Shown here: positions 17,946-26,294 of the stretch, piece by piece
Layout of the letters: each line of letters opens with the position of its first letter
How positions within the stretch are numbered: position 1 is the first letter of the stretch
Assembly: GCF_038051945.1 (NCBI RefSeq)
Contig: NZ_CP150302.1
Location: 6,200,001 to 6,264,000, forward strand
Reading direction: 5' to 3'
Length of the DNA: 64,000 nt
Source: Paenibacillus sp. FSL H3-0469
GTDB lineage: Bacteria > Bacillota > Bacilli > Paenibacillales > Paenibacillaceae
The notes under the pieces: model-generated
Seen by the model: the letters and a program-made list of their open reading frames with translations, nothing else
Databases searched by the model: none
Told to the model about the DNA's origin: nothing
Program-made: the position numbers and the translations under genes

Positions 17946-18755
17946 ATGGAACAGACATGGGATAAATTCAGCTGGGTAGGCAGTGAGGAGTTGTATCTGG
18001 ATCATCCGGCAACATCGAGAATGAACAGGATGATTATCGGCCGGTACGGCGGGAATACAGCGGCAGGTGCCGATAAGAATGAAGATGGTGTATATGTATT
18101 AAGCCAGCCGGACGGCGGCTGGGAGTTCGCGATGCTCCTGGATGCGCACCATACGGCGGAAAGTGCTGAACTGCTGGTCCGCACGATCAACGGTGAGGCA
18201 GGTGAAATCATCAGGCTGCTGTCGCTGCCGGTTCAGCAGGCGTTCCGGGAACTGGAGGCTTTTCTGCTGTCTATTTTCCATTCGGAGCCGTTCTTGCTAC
18301 AGTGCCGGCAGGTAACAGGGGAGACCGCATGCCTGATCTGTGTCCGGATGGAGAATTATCTCTGGTGGTTCTCGGTGGGGGATAATTCGCTGTATCTGCT
18401 GCATCCCGAGCTGGCGGCCCGCGGGCAGTATGCGCTGGGCCAGCGCAATTACTACGAGTGGATTGGCTACGTCAACACCTTCGCCCAGCCCGTCCCTTGT
18501 TACTCCTCCGGCATCCGCGAGCTGCGGCAGGGACGCAACGTGATCGTGATGACCACGGACGGTCTGCTGGAGGTGGGGGCACGGCTGCTGGAGGACCCGC
18601 GCAGGCTTTATGAAGCTTTTACGGGTAAAGAGGATCTGGAGGAATGTGTGGCCGAAGTATTGACGAGTGTCCATGAACAGCTTGGGCGGGACAGCGCAAC
18701 GGTGGTGGCTTGGAGCTTTGATAATGGCAAGGCGGGTGCGATGCCGAGTGATTAG
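17946..18755 (+). CDS. PP2C-like protein phosphatase
   Basis: A 269-residue protein resembling PP2C-family phosphatases. Recognisable elements in order are GADKNEDGVYVL (residues about 40-51, the N-E-D motif), MLLDAHHTAE (about 60-69, a variant of DGHG), GETACLICV, WWFSVGDNSLYLL, VIVMTTDGLLEVG (TDGL) and RDSATVVAWS (a variant of DN.T). The acidic metal-binding residues are mostly kept, but DGHGG is DAHHT and DN is DS, so the activity may be atypical. AGGAGG precedes the ATG. It stands alone upstream of sigK; its substrate is unknown. Confidence 0.7.
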   Translation: MEQTWDKFSWVGSEELYLDHPATSRMNRMIIGRYGGNTAAGADKNEDGVYVLSQPDGGWEFAMLLDAHHTAESAELLVRTINGEAGEIIRLLSLPVQQAFRELEAFLLSIFHSEPFLLQCRQVTGETACLICVRMENYLWWFSVGDNSLYLLHPELAARGQYALGQRNYYEWIGYVNTFAQPVPCYSSGIRELRQGRNVIVMTTDGLLEVGARLLEDPRRLYEAFTGKEDLEECVAEVLTSVHEQLGRDSATVVAWSFDNGKAGAMPSD

Positions 18756-18813
18756 GCGGGTGTAGAAGCCCGTACCTATTTTCCCCGTACATGCACTTCT
18801 AGGCTCCTACCCA

Positions 18814-18821
18814 CATACAAT
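18814..18821 (+). promoter_or_regulatory. Possible SigE-type -10 element before sigK
   Basis: CATACAAT matches the SigE -10 consensus CATACA-T about 72 bases before the sigK start. Known sigK genes are transcribed by SigE in the mother cell. The matching -35 element is poorly conserved, so this is tentative. Confidence 0.35.
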
Positions 18822-18892
18822 AAAAGGACCATGAACCCGTTGTTCTCCATACTGATCGGTTTCATTGTACATGTGCGGGAGGTGTCGCCAAG

Positions 18893-19594
18893 TTGCCTGG
18901 AATCATAAGCACGATTGCGCTGCTGATCAAAGAATTGACGCTGCTGGTATCTTACGTAAGGAACAACGCTTTTCCCCAGCCTCTATCGGAGCAGGATGAG
19001 AGCAAATACTTAGGCATGATGGCCGAGGGAGATGCCAAGGCACGGAACCTGCTGATCGAGCATAACCTGCGGCTGGTTGCCCATATAGTGAAGAAATTCG
19101 ACAACACCGGCGAAGACATGGAGGACCTGATCTCCATCGGCACCATCGGCCTAATCAAGGCCATTGAGAGCTACCGCCCGAACAAGGGCACGAAGCTGGC
19201 TACTTTTGCCGCTAGATGTATCGAGAATGAGATCCTGATGCACTTACGCTCACTGAAAAAAACCCGCAAGGATGTATCCCTCCACGATCCGATCGGAACG
19301 GATAAGGAAGGCAACGAGATCACCCTGATCGATATCCTCGGCTCGGAAGCGGACGATGTGATTAAAGAGGTCGATCTGAAGATTGAGAAGAGTAAAATCT
19401 ATCGCAATCTGGATATCTTGGATGACCGGGAGAAGGAAGTCGTGGTCGGCCGCTTCGGCCTAGACACTGGCGGGGAAGAGCGGACGCAGCGGGAGATAGC
19501 GAAGGAGCTGGGGATCTCGCGGAGTTATGTGTCGCGGATTGAGAAGAGGGCGCTGATGAAGTTGTATCATGAGTTTTATAAGGTGAAGCGATAG
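18893..19594 (+). CDS. sigK: Pro-sigma-K, mother-cell sporulation sigma factor (intact)
   Basis: A 233-residue sigma-70 family protein matching SigK throughout. The pro-sequence ends LLVS at residue 20, followed by YVRNNAFPQPLS, the processing site used by SpoIVFB in B. subtilis. Region 2 contains IEHNLRLVAHIVKKFDNTGEDMEDLISIGTIGLIKAIESY, then ARCIENEILMHLRSLKKTRKDVSLHDPIG, and region 4 ends TQREIAKELGISRSYVSRIEKRALMK. The start is TTG, eight bases after CGGGAGGTG. It is uninterrupted: no skin-type element splits it at the IENE position where the B. subtilis element inserts. Two decayed partial copies lie downstream at 25790 and 26865. Confidence 0.96.
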   Translation: MPGIISTIALLIKELTLLVSYVRNNAFPQPLSEQDESKYLGMMAEGDAKARNLLIEHNLRLVAHIVKKFDNTGEDMEDLISIGTIGLIKAIESYRPNKGTKLATFAARCIENEILMHLRSLKKTRKDVSLHDPIGTDKEGNEITLIDILGSEADDVIKEVDLKIEKSKIYRNLDILDDREKEVVVGRFGLDTGGEERTQREIAKELGISRSYVSRIEKRALMKLYHEFYKVKR

Positions 19595-20003
19595 GTTACA
19601 AGAAGAAGTTGTTTGCGTCTAAGCATCTAGTGAAAAGTATGACTCCAAATGGGGGATACTTTTCACTAGATGCTTTTCTTTTCAGAATTTTGCGAATGGT
19701 AGTACAATCATTGAATGCCGACGGTTGGATTTTTATGAGACTACGATTGGTATCACTAAATTAGCAGTGGTTGATCAGGAGGTAAAAATTTAAAAGCACC
19801 TATTCATTCGGAGATTAGTAGTTTATGATTACTGAACTGAAGGGGTGTTTTTTAATTGGTTTGCAGAAGTGCCGACCTGCCTGCTGGACGGTAAGCTGTA
19901 AAGCAAATAAGGAAATTAATCGGGCGAAAAGAAAATTTTGCTATAAAAGAAGCATTCACGATTCAACTCATCTCCACTATCTCATTAACAAAGGATGCTC
20001 ACT
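19595..20003. other. Intergenic region after sigK: terminator and a possible gene remnant
   Basis: 409 bases without a credible complete gene. It begins with the strong sigK terminator. Bases 19725-19793 read LDFYETTIGITKLAVVDQE then stop, which resembles the first residues of an Ogt-type methylated-DNA cysteine methyltransferase, but only 22 codons exist, so it is at most a remnant. A 64-codon reading at 19825-20019 has no ribosome binding site and a low-complexity Cys/Lys-rich product, and I do not count it as a gene. Confidence 0.5.
19621..19680 (+). terminator. sigK terminator
   Basis: A perfect 20-base inverted repeat (left arm 19621-19640, right arm 19656-19675) with a 15-base loop, followed by TTCTTTTC. 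It starts 27 bases after the sigK stop. Confidence 0.92.
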
Positions 20004-20933
20004 ATGGAAAAGAAAATGATACAGCTCATGGGAACGGTTATTACGATGGCCGTTCATCATCAGAATGCAGCGGCGCTCTTGGCGGATGCGGAGCAGCAGC
20101 TGATTGACTACGAGCAGCGCTTCAGTGCGAATAATCCGAGCTCGGCGCTCATGCAGATTAATAACCAAGCCGGGAAGAGTCCCGTAATTGTCGATACGGA
20201 TCTGTTCGAGCTGATTGCAATCGGGAAGAGGGAGAGTCTCGTAGCAGACAGTCTGCTGAACATCGCGATTGGTCCCTTAGTCAAGGCGTGGAAGATCGGG
20301 TTTGCAGGGGCGCAGCATCCTCCGGAAGCGGTCATTGCGGAGTGTCGGCAGCTTATCGATCCGCATCATATTCAATTGGATGAGGAACGGAAGACTGTTT
20401 TCCTGGAAAAGGAAAGGATGGAGGTTGATCTGGGTGCGCTGGCCAAAGGGTACTTTGCAGATCGAATTGTGGAGGTATTCAAGCGTCAGGGGGCGAGCGC
20501 AGGGTTCATCGATCTAGGTGGGAATGTGCTGACTTTTGGTGAGAACCCGGCGTCTGAAGACGGGTTATGGCGGGTCGGGATTCAGAATCCAAAGCTACCG
20601 CGAGGGAATTATGCGTTGGTCTTGAAATTGAAGAACCAATCCATTGTGACTTCTGGCGTGTATGAGCGGAAGTTGGAGGTTGCGGGCCGGAAGTACCATC
20701 ATATTTTTGACGGACAAACGGGGTACCCGGTACAGAGCGATGTAGCAAGCTTGACGATTGTATCGGAGCAGTCATTGGAGGGAGAGATTGGTTCTACCCG
20801 TCTATTTGGCAAGCGTGCGGCCGAAATCATTCGTACGCTGAATTCGACCGCTGAGATTGAGGGTATCGTGATCACGGAACATAACGAGCTGGCTGTTACG
20901 GATGCTCTGCGTGCATACATGGAACATCTGTAG
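20004..20933 (+). CDS. apbE: FAD:protein FMN transferase (ApbE family)
   Basis: A 309-residue ApbE-type flavin transferase that attaches FMN through a phosphoester to a Thr or Ser of FMN_bind domains, using FAD as donor and Mg2+. Motifs: LMGTVITM near the start, VDLGALAKGYFADRIVE (family D.GAiAKGYa.D), FIDLGGNVLTFG, VTSGVYER and HHIFDGQTGYPV. No signal peptide or lipobox is seen, so it acts in the cytoplasm. The ATG at 20004 is preferred because AAAGG lies nine bases upstream. Its likely target is Ser258 of the flavoprotein encoded at 22648. It is convergent with, and overlaps by 38 bases, the LysR gene. Confidence 0.9.
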   Translation: MEKKMIQLMGTVITMAVHHQNAAALLADAEQQLIDYEQRFSANNPSSALMQINNQAGKSPVIVDTDLFELIAIGKRESLVADSLLNIAIGPLVKAWKIGFAGAQHPPEAVIAECRQLIDPHHIQLDEERKTVFLEKERMEVDLGALAKGYFADRIVEVFKRQGASAGFIDLGGNVLTFGENPASEDGLWRVGIQNPKLPRGNYALVLKLKNQSIVTSGVYERKLEVAGRKYHHIFDGQTGYPVQSDVASLTIVSEQSLEGEIGSTRLFGKRAAEIIRTLNSTAEIEGIVITEHNELAVTDALRAYMEHL

Positions 20934-21834
20934 TAAAGAGTGCGATCAAATCTTGTTCCACCGAAGATAGAGGTTTGTTTTTGGAATAGGCAATAAAATA
21001 ATCGAGCGACAACAAATCCAGTGATAAGGGCAACAGGCGGTAGCCCTGAGGGACTTCCGACATGCAGATACTATAGGGGACGAATGCGATACCAACGCCT
21101 TTCTTGGCTAACTCCAGCGTGGTGAAAATATTCGTGCTTTCCAATATAACAGTTGGCTTGATCTTATACTTCTGAAACAGGTGATCAAGCTGCCGGCGAA
21201 TCGAAGAACCTTTTTTGGTCAGCACAAGGGGACTTTGCAGCAGCAGCTTCAGATTGGCATGGCTCTCCTCTAACGTCTTCGGATTAATGTCATACAACGG
21301 GGAGTCCTCTGTCACCACCGCATAATAACCGTGAGGCCCCCATGAGACAACATTCAGATTGGGCGAGAGGGTCTCTGGATTTTGTCCGATAAAAAAATCC
21401 AGTTCATGGTTCAACACGCGGATTTCATTGACCTCGGAGTAATCCTCTTGAATCTCGATCTTAATAGACGGGTAATTTTTCATGAAATCGGGCAAAAACA
21501 AAGGCAATAAATACGAACCTAAGCTGGACAAGATACCGAGCTTGATCGTCTGGGTGTCTCTTATGGAATAGTGAGCGATTCGTTTGTGGAATTGTTCCTG
21601 TGCCATTTCGAGGGACATCAGATACTGATAGTACAGCTTGCCTGCCTCAGTTAGTTGCAAGGGAGAGGTCTGTCGATTCAAAATTTCTGTGCCGATTTCA
21701 TGCTCGATTCGCTTGATAAGCTGCGTGAGGTAAGGTTGCGAAACATACAGGTCCTTGGCGGCCTTAGTATAGCTTCCGTGCTTGAGAATCGCGTCAAGAT
21801 AATGAAGGATATTGGAAGAATCAATCGTAGTCAT
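20896..21834 (-). CDS. LysR-family transcriptional regulator
   Basis: A 312-residue regulator with an N-terminal winged helix-turn-helix (LDAILKHGSYTKAAKDLYVSQPYLTQLIKRIEHEIGTEILNRQTSPLQLTEAG) and a C-terminal effector-binding domain beginning TIKLGILSSLGSYLLP. The ATG at 21834 has AGCAGGTG at proper spacing; a GTG three codons earlier is the alternative. It is transcribed away from the FMN-reductase and flavoprotein operon across a 190-base gap, the classical arrangement for a LysR activator of the divergent genes. The inducer would be the electron acceptor or substrate of the reductase (inference). Confidence 0.9.
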   Translation of the reverse strand: MTTIDSSNILHYLDAILKHGSYTKAAKDLYVSQPYLTQLIKRIEHEIGTEILNRQTSPLQLTEAGKLYYQYLMSLEMAQEQFHKRIAHYSIRDTQTIKLGILSSLGSYLLPLFLPDFMKNYPSIKIEIQEDYSEVNEIRVLNHELDFFIGQNPETLSPNLNVVSWGPHGYYAVVTEDSPLYDINPKTLEESHANLKLLLQSPLVLTKKGSSIRRQLDHLFQKYKIKPTVILESTNIFTTLELAKKGVGIAFVPYSICMSEVPQGYRLLPLSLDLLSLDYFIAYSKNKPLSSVEQDLIALFTTDVPCMHAEHP

Positions 21835-22024
21835 AAGGATCACCTGCTCTCACTAAAGATGGTATAAGAGAACTGTTATAGAACGATAAGAAAATGGATA
21901 TTTCACAAATGTATTTTTTCATACTAAAATTTATTTGTAAAGGTAAGTGACCAAGTCAAAAGGAATTCGTAGAAATCTGTTTTATATTGTGCAATTATTC
22001 ACAAAGTAAGAGAGGAAGAAAATT

Positions 22025-22651
22025 ATGAAACTAATCGGTATTGTCGGAACGAACTCGAATACTTCGACGAATCGCAAGCTGTTGCAATTTATGCGTAAGC
22101 ATTTTTCCAGCCAGGCGGAGATTGAGATCTGCGAGATTAAGCACCTCCCTGCTTTTGATGAACCGGAAGATCGTCAGGCGCCCACTGAAGTACAAGCCTT
22201 ATGCGAGCAGATTGCGGCAGCGGATGGCGTCATTATCTCGACCCCTGAATACGATCATACCATCCCAGCGGCGCTCAAGAGCGCCATAGAATGGATCTCG
22301 TATACCACCCGTCCTTTGATTAATAAACCAGTTCTGATCGTGGGTGCTTCCCACGGTTTGCTTGGTACATCTCGCGCCCAGATGCATCTACGTCAGATTC
22401 TGGATGCTCCAGAGCTTAAGGCTCGCGTTCTGCCGAGCTCGGAATTTTTGTTGGGACATTCACTTGCCGCTTTTGACGAGTCAGGTGATCTGGTCTACGC
22501 AAATAAGGTTCAGGAGCTGGAGGAGATCTTCGAAGAGTTCCAATTGTTCGTGAAGATTAACCAACAGTTGGTTAAAGAGAACCACTTCAAGACAGAGCAA
22601 AGCAAAGCATTTAGCTGGGAATCGGCAATCTGGGGAGGCGAACGGGCATGA
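22025..22651 (+). CDS. NAD(P)H-dependent FMN reductase (CrdA-like small flavoprotein)
   Basis: A 208-residue flavodoxin-fold reductase: GIVGTNSNTSTNRKLLQFM binds the FMN phosphate, ADGVIISTPEYDHTIPAALKSAIEWIS is the family signature, and PVLIVGASHGLLGTSRAQMHLRQIL follows. It is closely similar to the first 180 residues of the next protein, suggesting a duplicated domain. Its stop overlaps the next start by 4 bases. Together with the downstream gene it recalls the two-subunit cytosolic NADH:(hydroxy)cinnamate reductases of the Vibrio Crd type. It may supply or relay electrons (inference). Confidence 0.85.
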   Translation: MKLIGIVGTNSNTSTNRKLLQFMRKHFSSQAEIEICEIKHLPAFDEPEDRQAPTEVQALCEQIAAADGVIISTPEYDHTIPAALKSAIEWISYTTRPLINKPVLIVGASHGLLGTSRAQMHLRQILDAPELKARVLPSSEFLLGHSLAAFDESGDLVYANKVQELEEIFEEFQLFVKINQQLVKENHFKTEQSKAFSWESAIWGGERA

Positions 22652-25086
22652 AATTTGTCGGAATTGCAGGAACCAACGCGTCGAAGTCTTATAATCGGAA
22701 GCTACTGGAATTTATGAAGTCTCATTTTAGCGAAAAAGTGGACATTGAAATTCTGGAACTGAAGGGTGTCCCGATGTTTAATGAGTCGGACGATCAATCG
22801 CAGAGTCCGATTATTCAGAACTTTAATACGAAGATTACGGAAGCGGATGGCGTTATTATCGCTACACCGGAACATAATCACTCGGTCCCCTCCGCGCTGA
22901 AAAGTATTCTGGAATGGTTATCTTGGAATCTTCACCCGTTCGATGGCAAACCGGTCATGGTTGTCGGTGCGGCGTATGATGTGCAGGGGTCCTCCCGTGC
23001 ACAACTACATCTGCGTCAGATTCTAGATGCACCCGGTGTCAATGCTAGCGTGATGCCTGGCTCGGAGTTCCTGTTGGGCCGTGCGAATGAAGCCTTTGAT
23101 GAAGCGGGGAAGATCAAGTCGGAGCGGACGGTTGATTTCTTGGAGAGTTGCTTCCATCGCTTTATGCGTTTTGCCAAAATCGCTAATCTGCTGAATGTCC
23201 CTGAAGACGTTAGCTTTGAACCGGGAACCTATGAAGTAAAGGCGGTCGGACACAACGGTGATCTGCCGATGATCGTTGAGATGAGTTCGACTCGTATAGA
23301 GAAGATCGACATCGATACGACGGGCGAATCACAGGGGATTGCGGATGTGGTATTTACCCGGATTCCGAGTCAGATCATCGAAGGACAGACGCTGAACGTG
23401 GATATTTTGTCCGGCGCATCCGTCACTAGCAATGGGGTTATCGACGGAGTAGCGAAGGCGGTCAAGATGGCAGGCGCCAACCCGGATGTATTAAAAAAAC
23501 GGCCAAAAGCACCGAGTGCGATCAATCACGGCGACGAAGAGTATACAGCGGACGTTGTGGTCGTTGGTGCGGGTGGTGCGGGACTCGCAGCAGCAGCCAG
23601 CGTGCTTCAGCAGGGCAAGAAGGTTATCATCGTCGAGAAGTTCCCAGCCATAGGTGGTAATACGGTACGAACAGGTGGTCCAATGAACGCTGCCGATCCA
23701 GAGTGGCAACGTAAATTTGCGGCGATTCCGGGTGAAGGTCATACGATTGAAGAGCTGGCAGCAACCCCGGAAGAACAGGTGGATGCCGAGTATCTGGCGG
23801 ACTTCCGTATCTTCAAACATCAGGTGGCTGATTATCTCCGCGATACGAAAGAGGGCAAAGAATTCTTGTTCGACTCCGCGATCTTCCACCGGATGCAGAC
23901 CTATTTCGGCGGCAAACGGAACGACCTTCAGGGGTATTCCATTTACGGGCAATATGATCTGGTCAAGGTATTAACCGATCAGGCGCTAGCCTCCGTTAAA
24001 TGGTTGGAGGAACTGGGTGTCGAATTTGACTATAACGAAGTGACCATGCCGGTAGGAGCGTTGTGGCGCCGTGGACATAAACCAGTGAAGCATGAAGGCT
24101 ATGCCTTCGTAGCGGCTTTAGAGCAATTTGTCTGTGCACAGGGTGGTCAGATCCTCACCGATACTCCGGTGAAGCGACTGATTATCGAAGCAGACGGCCG
24201 AGTTAGCGGCGTAATTGGTACCGGAGTAGCCGGGCAAACGGTAACGGTTCATGCGCCGGCGGTGGTGCTGGCTTCCGGTGGCTTTGGGGCCAATACGCAG
24301 ATGCTGAAGCAGTACAATACGTACTGGAGCGAGATCGATGACGACATCAAGACCTCGAATTCTCCGGCGATTACCGGCGATGGTATTCTGCTGGGACAAA
24401 GTGCGGGCGCTGATCTGGTCGGCATGGGCTTCTCGCAGATGATGCCAGTGTCCGATCCGCAGACGGGCGCCTTGTTTAGCGGGTTGCAAGTGCCGCCACA
24501 GAACTTTGTCATGGTCAATCAGCAGGGCAAACGTTTCGTCAACGAATATGGTAGCCGCGATCAGTTGTCGATAGCAGCAATCAATAACGGAGGCCTGTTC
24601 TATCTGATTGCGGATGACAAGATCAAGGAGACGGCCTATAACACAAATCAAGCGAAGATCGATAAGCAGGTGGAGCGAGGCACGCTATTCAGAGCGGACA
24701 CACTGGAGGAGCTGGCCCGGCAAATTCATATCGATCCGACTACGCTAGTGGATACGATCGCGATGTACAACTCTTACGTTGATCAGGGACATGATCCGGA
24801 ATTTGGTAAAAATGCGTTCGATCTTAAGGTTGCAGTGGCTCCGTTCTATGCGACACCTCGTAAGCCAGCTGTTCACCATACGATGGGCGGACTCAAGATT
24901 GATACACAGACGCATGTTCTTCGCGAATCTGGCCAGATCATCCCGGGGTTGTACGCAGCCGGTGAGGTGGCAGGCGGTATCCATGCCGGTAACCGTCTGG
25001 GTGGTAACTCGCTCACCGACATTTTCACATTCGGCCGAATTGCCGGACGGACAGCTGTTGAGGAGCAGGCTGTTTTGTGGAGCTGA
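22648..25086 (+). CDS. Three-domain flavoprotein reductase: FMN_red - FMN_bind - FAD_binding_2 (Ard/Crd/fumarate-reductase type)
   Basis: An 812-residue fusion. Residues 1-180 are an NAD(P)H:FMN-reductase domain (GIAGTNASKSYNRKLL, TPEHNHSVPSALKSILEWLS). Residues about 195-275 are an FMN_bind domain whose D252-I-L-S-G-A-S258 is the ApbE flavinylation motif, making Ser258 the predicted FMN-carrying residue. From about 300 comes a fumarate-reductase-like FAD domain with VVVVGAGGAGLAAA (GAGGAG at 307-312), GGNTVRTGG, HHTMGGLKID and GNRLGGNSLTDIFTFGR. There is no signal peptide and no haem motif, so it is cytosolic and self-sufficient: NAD(P)H to FMN to FAD to an unsaturated acid acceptor. The acceptor (fumarate, urocanate, acrylate or cinnamate type) cannot be decided by eye. 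ApbE and LysR lie just upstream. Confidence 0.88.
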   Translation: MKFVGIAGTNASKSYNRKLLEFMKSHFSEKVDIEILELKGVPMFNESDDQSQSPIIQNFNTKITEADGVIIATPEHNHSVPSALKSILEWLSWNLHPFDGKPVMVVGAAYDVQGSSRAQLHLRQILDAPGVNASVMPGSEFLLGRANEAFDEAGKIKSERTVDFLESCFHRFMRFAKIANLLNVPEDVSFEPGTYEVKAVGHNGDLPMIVEMSSTRIEKIDIDTTGESQGIADVVFTRIPSQIIEGQTLNVDILSGASVTSNGVIDGVAKAVKMAGANPDVLKKRPKAPSAINHGDEEYTADVVVVGAGGAGLAAAASVLQQGKKVIIVEKFPAIGGNTVRTGGPMNAADPEWQRKFAAIPGEGHTIEELAATPEEQVDAEYLADFRIFKHQVADYLRDTKEGKEFLFDSAIFHRMQTYFGGKRNDLQGYSIYGQYDLVKVLTDQALASVKWLEELGVEFDYNEVTMPVGALWRRGHKPVKHEGYAFVAALEQFVCAQGGQILTDTPVKRLIIEADGRVSGVIGTGVAGQTVTVHAPAVVLASGGFGANTQMLKQYNTYWSEIDDDIKTSNSPAITGDGILLGQSAGADLVGMGFSQMMPVSDPQTGALFSGLQVPPQNFVMVNQQGKRFVNEYGSRDQLSIAAINNGGLFYLIADDKIKETAYNTNQAKIDKQVERGTLFRADTLEELARQIHIDPTTLVDTIAMYNSYVDQGHDPEFGKNAFDLKVAVAPFYATPRKPAVHHTMGGLKIDTQTHVLRESGQIIPGLYAAGEVAGGIHAGNRLGGNSLTDIFTFGRIAGRTAVEEQAVLWS

Positions 25087-25148
25087 CTCATAAGTAGACT
25101 TACTACGAAGATAACAGCTCATCTTGATTCTAAATGTTGTTAAAAAGG

Positions 25149-25185
25149 CAGCGATTCTCTTGTTATTGGAGGATCGCTGTCTTGC
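25149..25185. terminator. Stem-loop at the end of the reductase operon
   Basis: CAGCGAT (25149-25155) pairs with ATCGCTG (25173-25179), flanked by AAAAAGG and by CTTGCGTTTTT. It can terminate transcription from the left and overlaps the 3' end of the transposase remnant on the other strand. Confidence 0.5.
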
Positions 25186-25684
25186 GTTTTTGGTCCGCTG
25201 CGGCTTGCTTCAACACATTGTGGGCGAGCGAAAGCTACCCGACCTCAAGGGTCACTTTGGACAGCCCTAGAAGCAGAAAATGCCGGAATCCCCGGTTATT
25301 TTTCAGTTGCCCAAACACACTTTCTGGCTCAATCATTCGGCGGACGGCTAAGGTATACCCTTCCTCGCTTCGAAGCAGTTCCCGTGCTTGGTGTTGGTAT
25401 CTTAGTCGTTCCAGACTAACGACCACCTCTCGGTTTCCTGTTGCTTTCGTACAGCGATCCTTCAGAGGGCACCCTTCGCAGGAGCGACTTCGATAATGTC
25501 GTTTGTGAATTTCGTATCCACTCGATAAGGTTCCCTTGTGTTCTCTATGAATCTCCAGGGTTTGACCGGTCGGACAGGTCCATGTATCCTCATTTTCGTG
25601 ATATGTCCAGTTCTCGATCTTAGAGATGACGAAGGAATGTAAGGGCAAAGACCCCGCGTGACATGGGAGGGTAAGCCGTCAGGA
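25163..25684 (-). pseudogene. IS1182-family transposase remnant
   Basis: About the last 160 codons of a DDE transposase of the IS1182 type. CPTGQTLEIHREHKG, RSRSCEGCPLKDRCTKATGNREVVVS and the C-terminal MIEPESVFGQLKNNRGFRHFLLLGLSKVTLEVG are family hallmarks. The N-terminal two thirds is missing. A TAG at 25235-25237 stands where relatives normally have Trp; beyond it the frame continues with LSLAHNVLKQAAADQKRKTAILQ to a TAA at 25163, so this is a later nonsense mutation inside a conserved end. No inverted terminal repeats were recognised. It marks past mobile-element activity between the reductase cargo and the first sigK remnant. Confidence 0.88.
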
Positions 25685-25789
25685 GACAGATTTGAAGTGA
25701 TTCATATGCAACTTGAGCTGCAGGCAACCAGATAGCCGAATTTACAGCAGGGCCGCCGCTCACTCCTGTCAACACTTCCCGATAGAATT

Positions 25790-25947
25790 TGATCTCCATC
25801 GGCACTATCGGCCTGGACACCGGCGGCGAGGAGCGGACGCAGCGGGAGATTGCGAAGGACCTTGGGATCTCGAGGAGTTATGTGTCGCGGATCGAGAAGA
25901 GGGCACTCATGAAGCTGTATCATGAGTTTTATAAGGTGAAGCGGTAA
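25790..25947 (+). pseudogene. Decayed sigK copy 1 (internal in-frame deletion)
   Basis: Reads LISIGTIGL joined in frame to DTGGEERTQREIAKDLGISRSYVSRIEKRALMKLYHEFYKVKR and a stop. It corresponds to residues about 80-88 plus about 190-233 of the intact SigK. The junction falls within TCGGCCT, a 7-base sequence that occurs at 19146 and 19455 in intact sigK, 309 bases apart, so a deletion between short repeats explains it. There is no start codon or region 2/3, so it cannot act as a sigma factor. Similarity to sigK stops at the stop codon. It shares changes with copy 2 (GACCTTGGG for GAGCTGGGG) that intact sigK lacks. Confidence 0.9.
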
Positions 25948-25961
25948 AGAGTGAGGATTGC

Positions 25962-26008
25962 CTGTAGGAATGAGACAGTAAAGGTCTCAATCTTACAGTT
26001 TTTTTATT
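25962..26008 (+). terminator. Terminator after sigK remnant 1
   Basis: A nested stem: CTGTA/TACAG outside and TGAGAC/GTCTCA inside, followed by a run of seven T. It begins 15 bases after the remnant's stop codon. Confidence 0.75.
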
Positions 26009-26117
26009 TTTGAAAATTCAATGATTAGATTCTATACAACAGGCTCTTAGCTGAAATAAGTTGCGCTTTACTGTGGTATACTCGAACTATAAGTGGAAAT
26101 GAGGTGTTTCTATATTG

Positions 26118-26294
26118 ATGAATATTACACAGGACCTTGCAAAATTGATTCGACTAACAGGTGACCGTGCCAAATTGGATGCTAAGGCAAATGGAACATA
26201 TATAGTGTATAAGACAAATGAAGGGCAGATTGTTAGAGAATACAGTACGGGCAAAATAGAGGAAATGAATGAACAGGATTTCATCCATGATTGA
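26118..26294 (+). CDS. Small protein upstream of the zeta-toxin-like gene
   Basis: A 58-residue reading frame, MNITQDLAKLIRLTGDRA to QDFIHD, with GAGGTG upstream. A TTG directly before the ATG is in frame and gives better spacing (eight bases). It overlaps the start of the zeta-like gene (ATGATTGA), the arrangement of a two-gene toxin-antitoxin unit. The product is small, with mixed charge and a strand-rich middle (NGTYIVYKTNEGQIVREYSTG). I do not recognise a named family; an antitoxin role is inferred only from position. Confidence 0.6.
   Translation: MNITQDLAKLIRLTGDRAKLDAKANGTYIVYKTNEGQIVREYSTGKIEEMNEQDFIHD

Noticed and set aside
18831..18908. 25-codon leader peptide overlapping the sigK start
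   Set aside because: The ATG is only two or three bases after its possible ribosome binding site and there is no sign of an attenuator; it may be chance.
19825..20019. 64-codon open frame before apbE
   Set aside because: No ribosome binding site, low-complexity basic product, and it runs into the apbE start.
21911..21924. GTAT-N6-ATAC palindrome as LysR operator
   Set aside because: The position between the LysR gene and the divergent operon is right, but four-base arms in AT-rich DNA are too weak to report as a feature.
25713..25925. 70-codon open frame across the first sigK remnant
   Set aside because: It reads the sigK remnant in the wrong frame.
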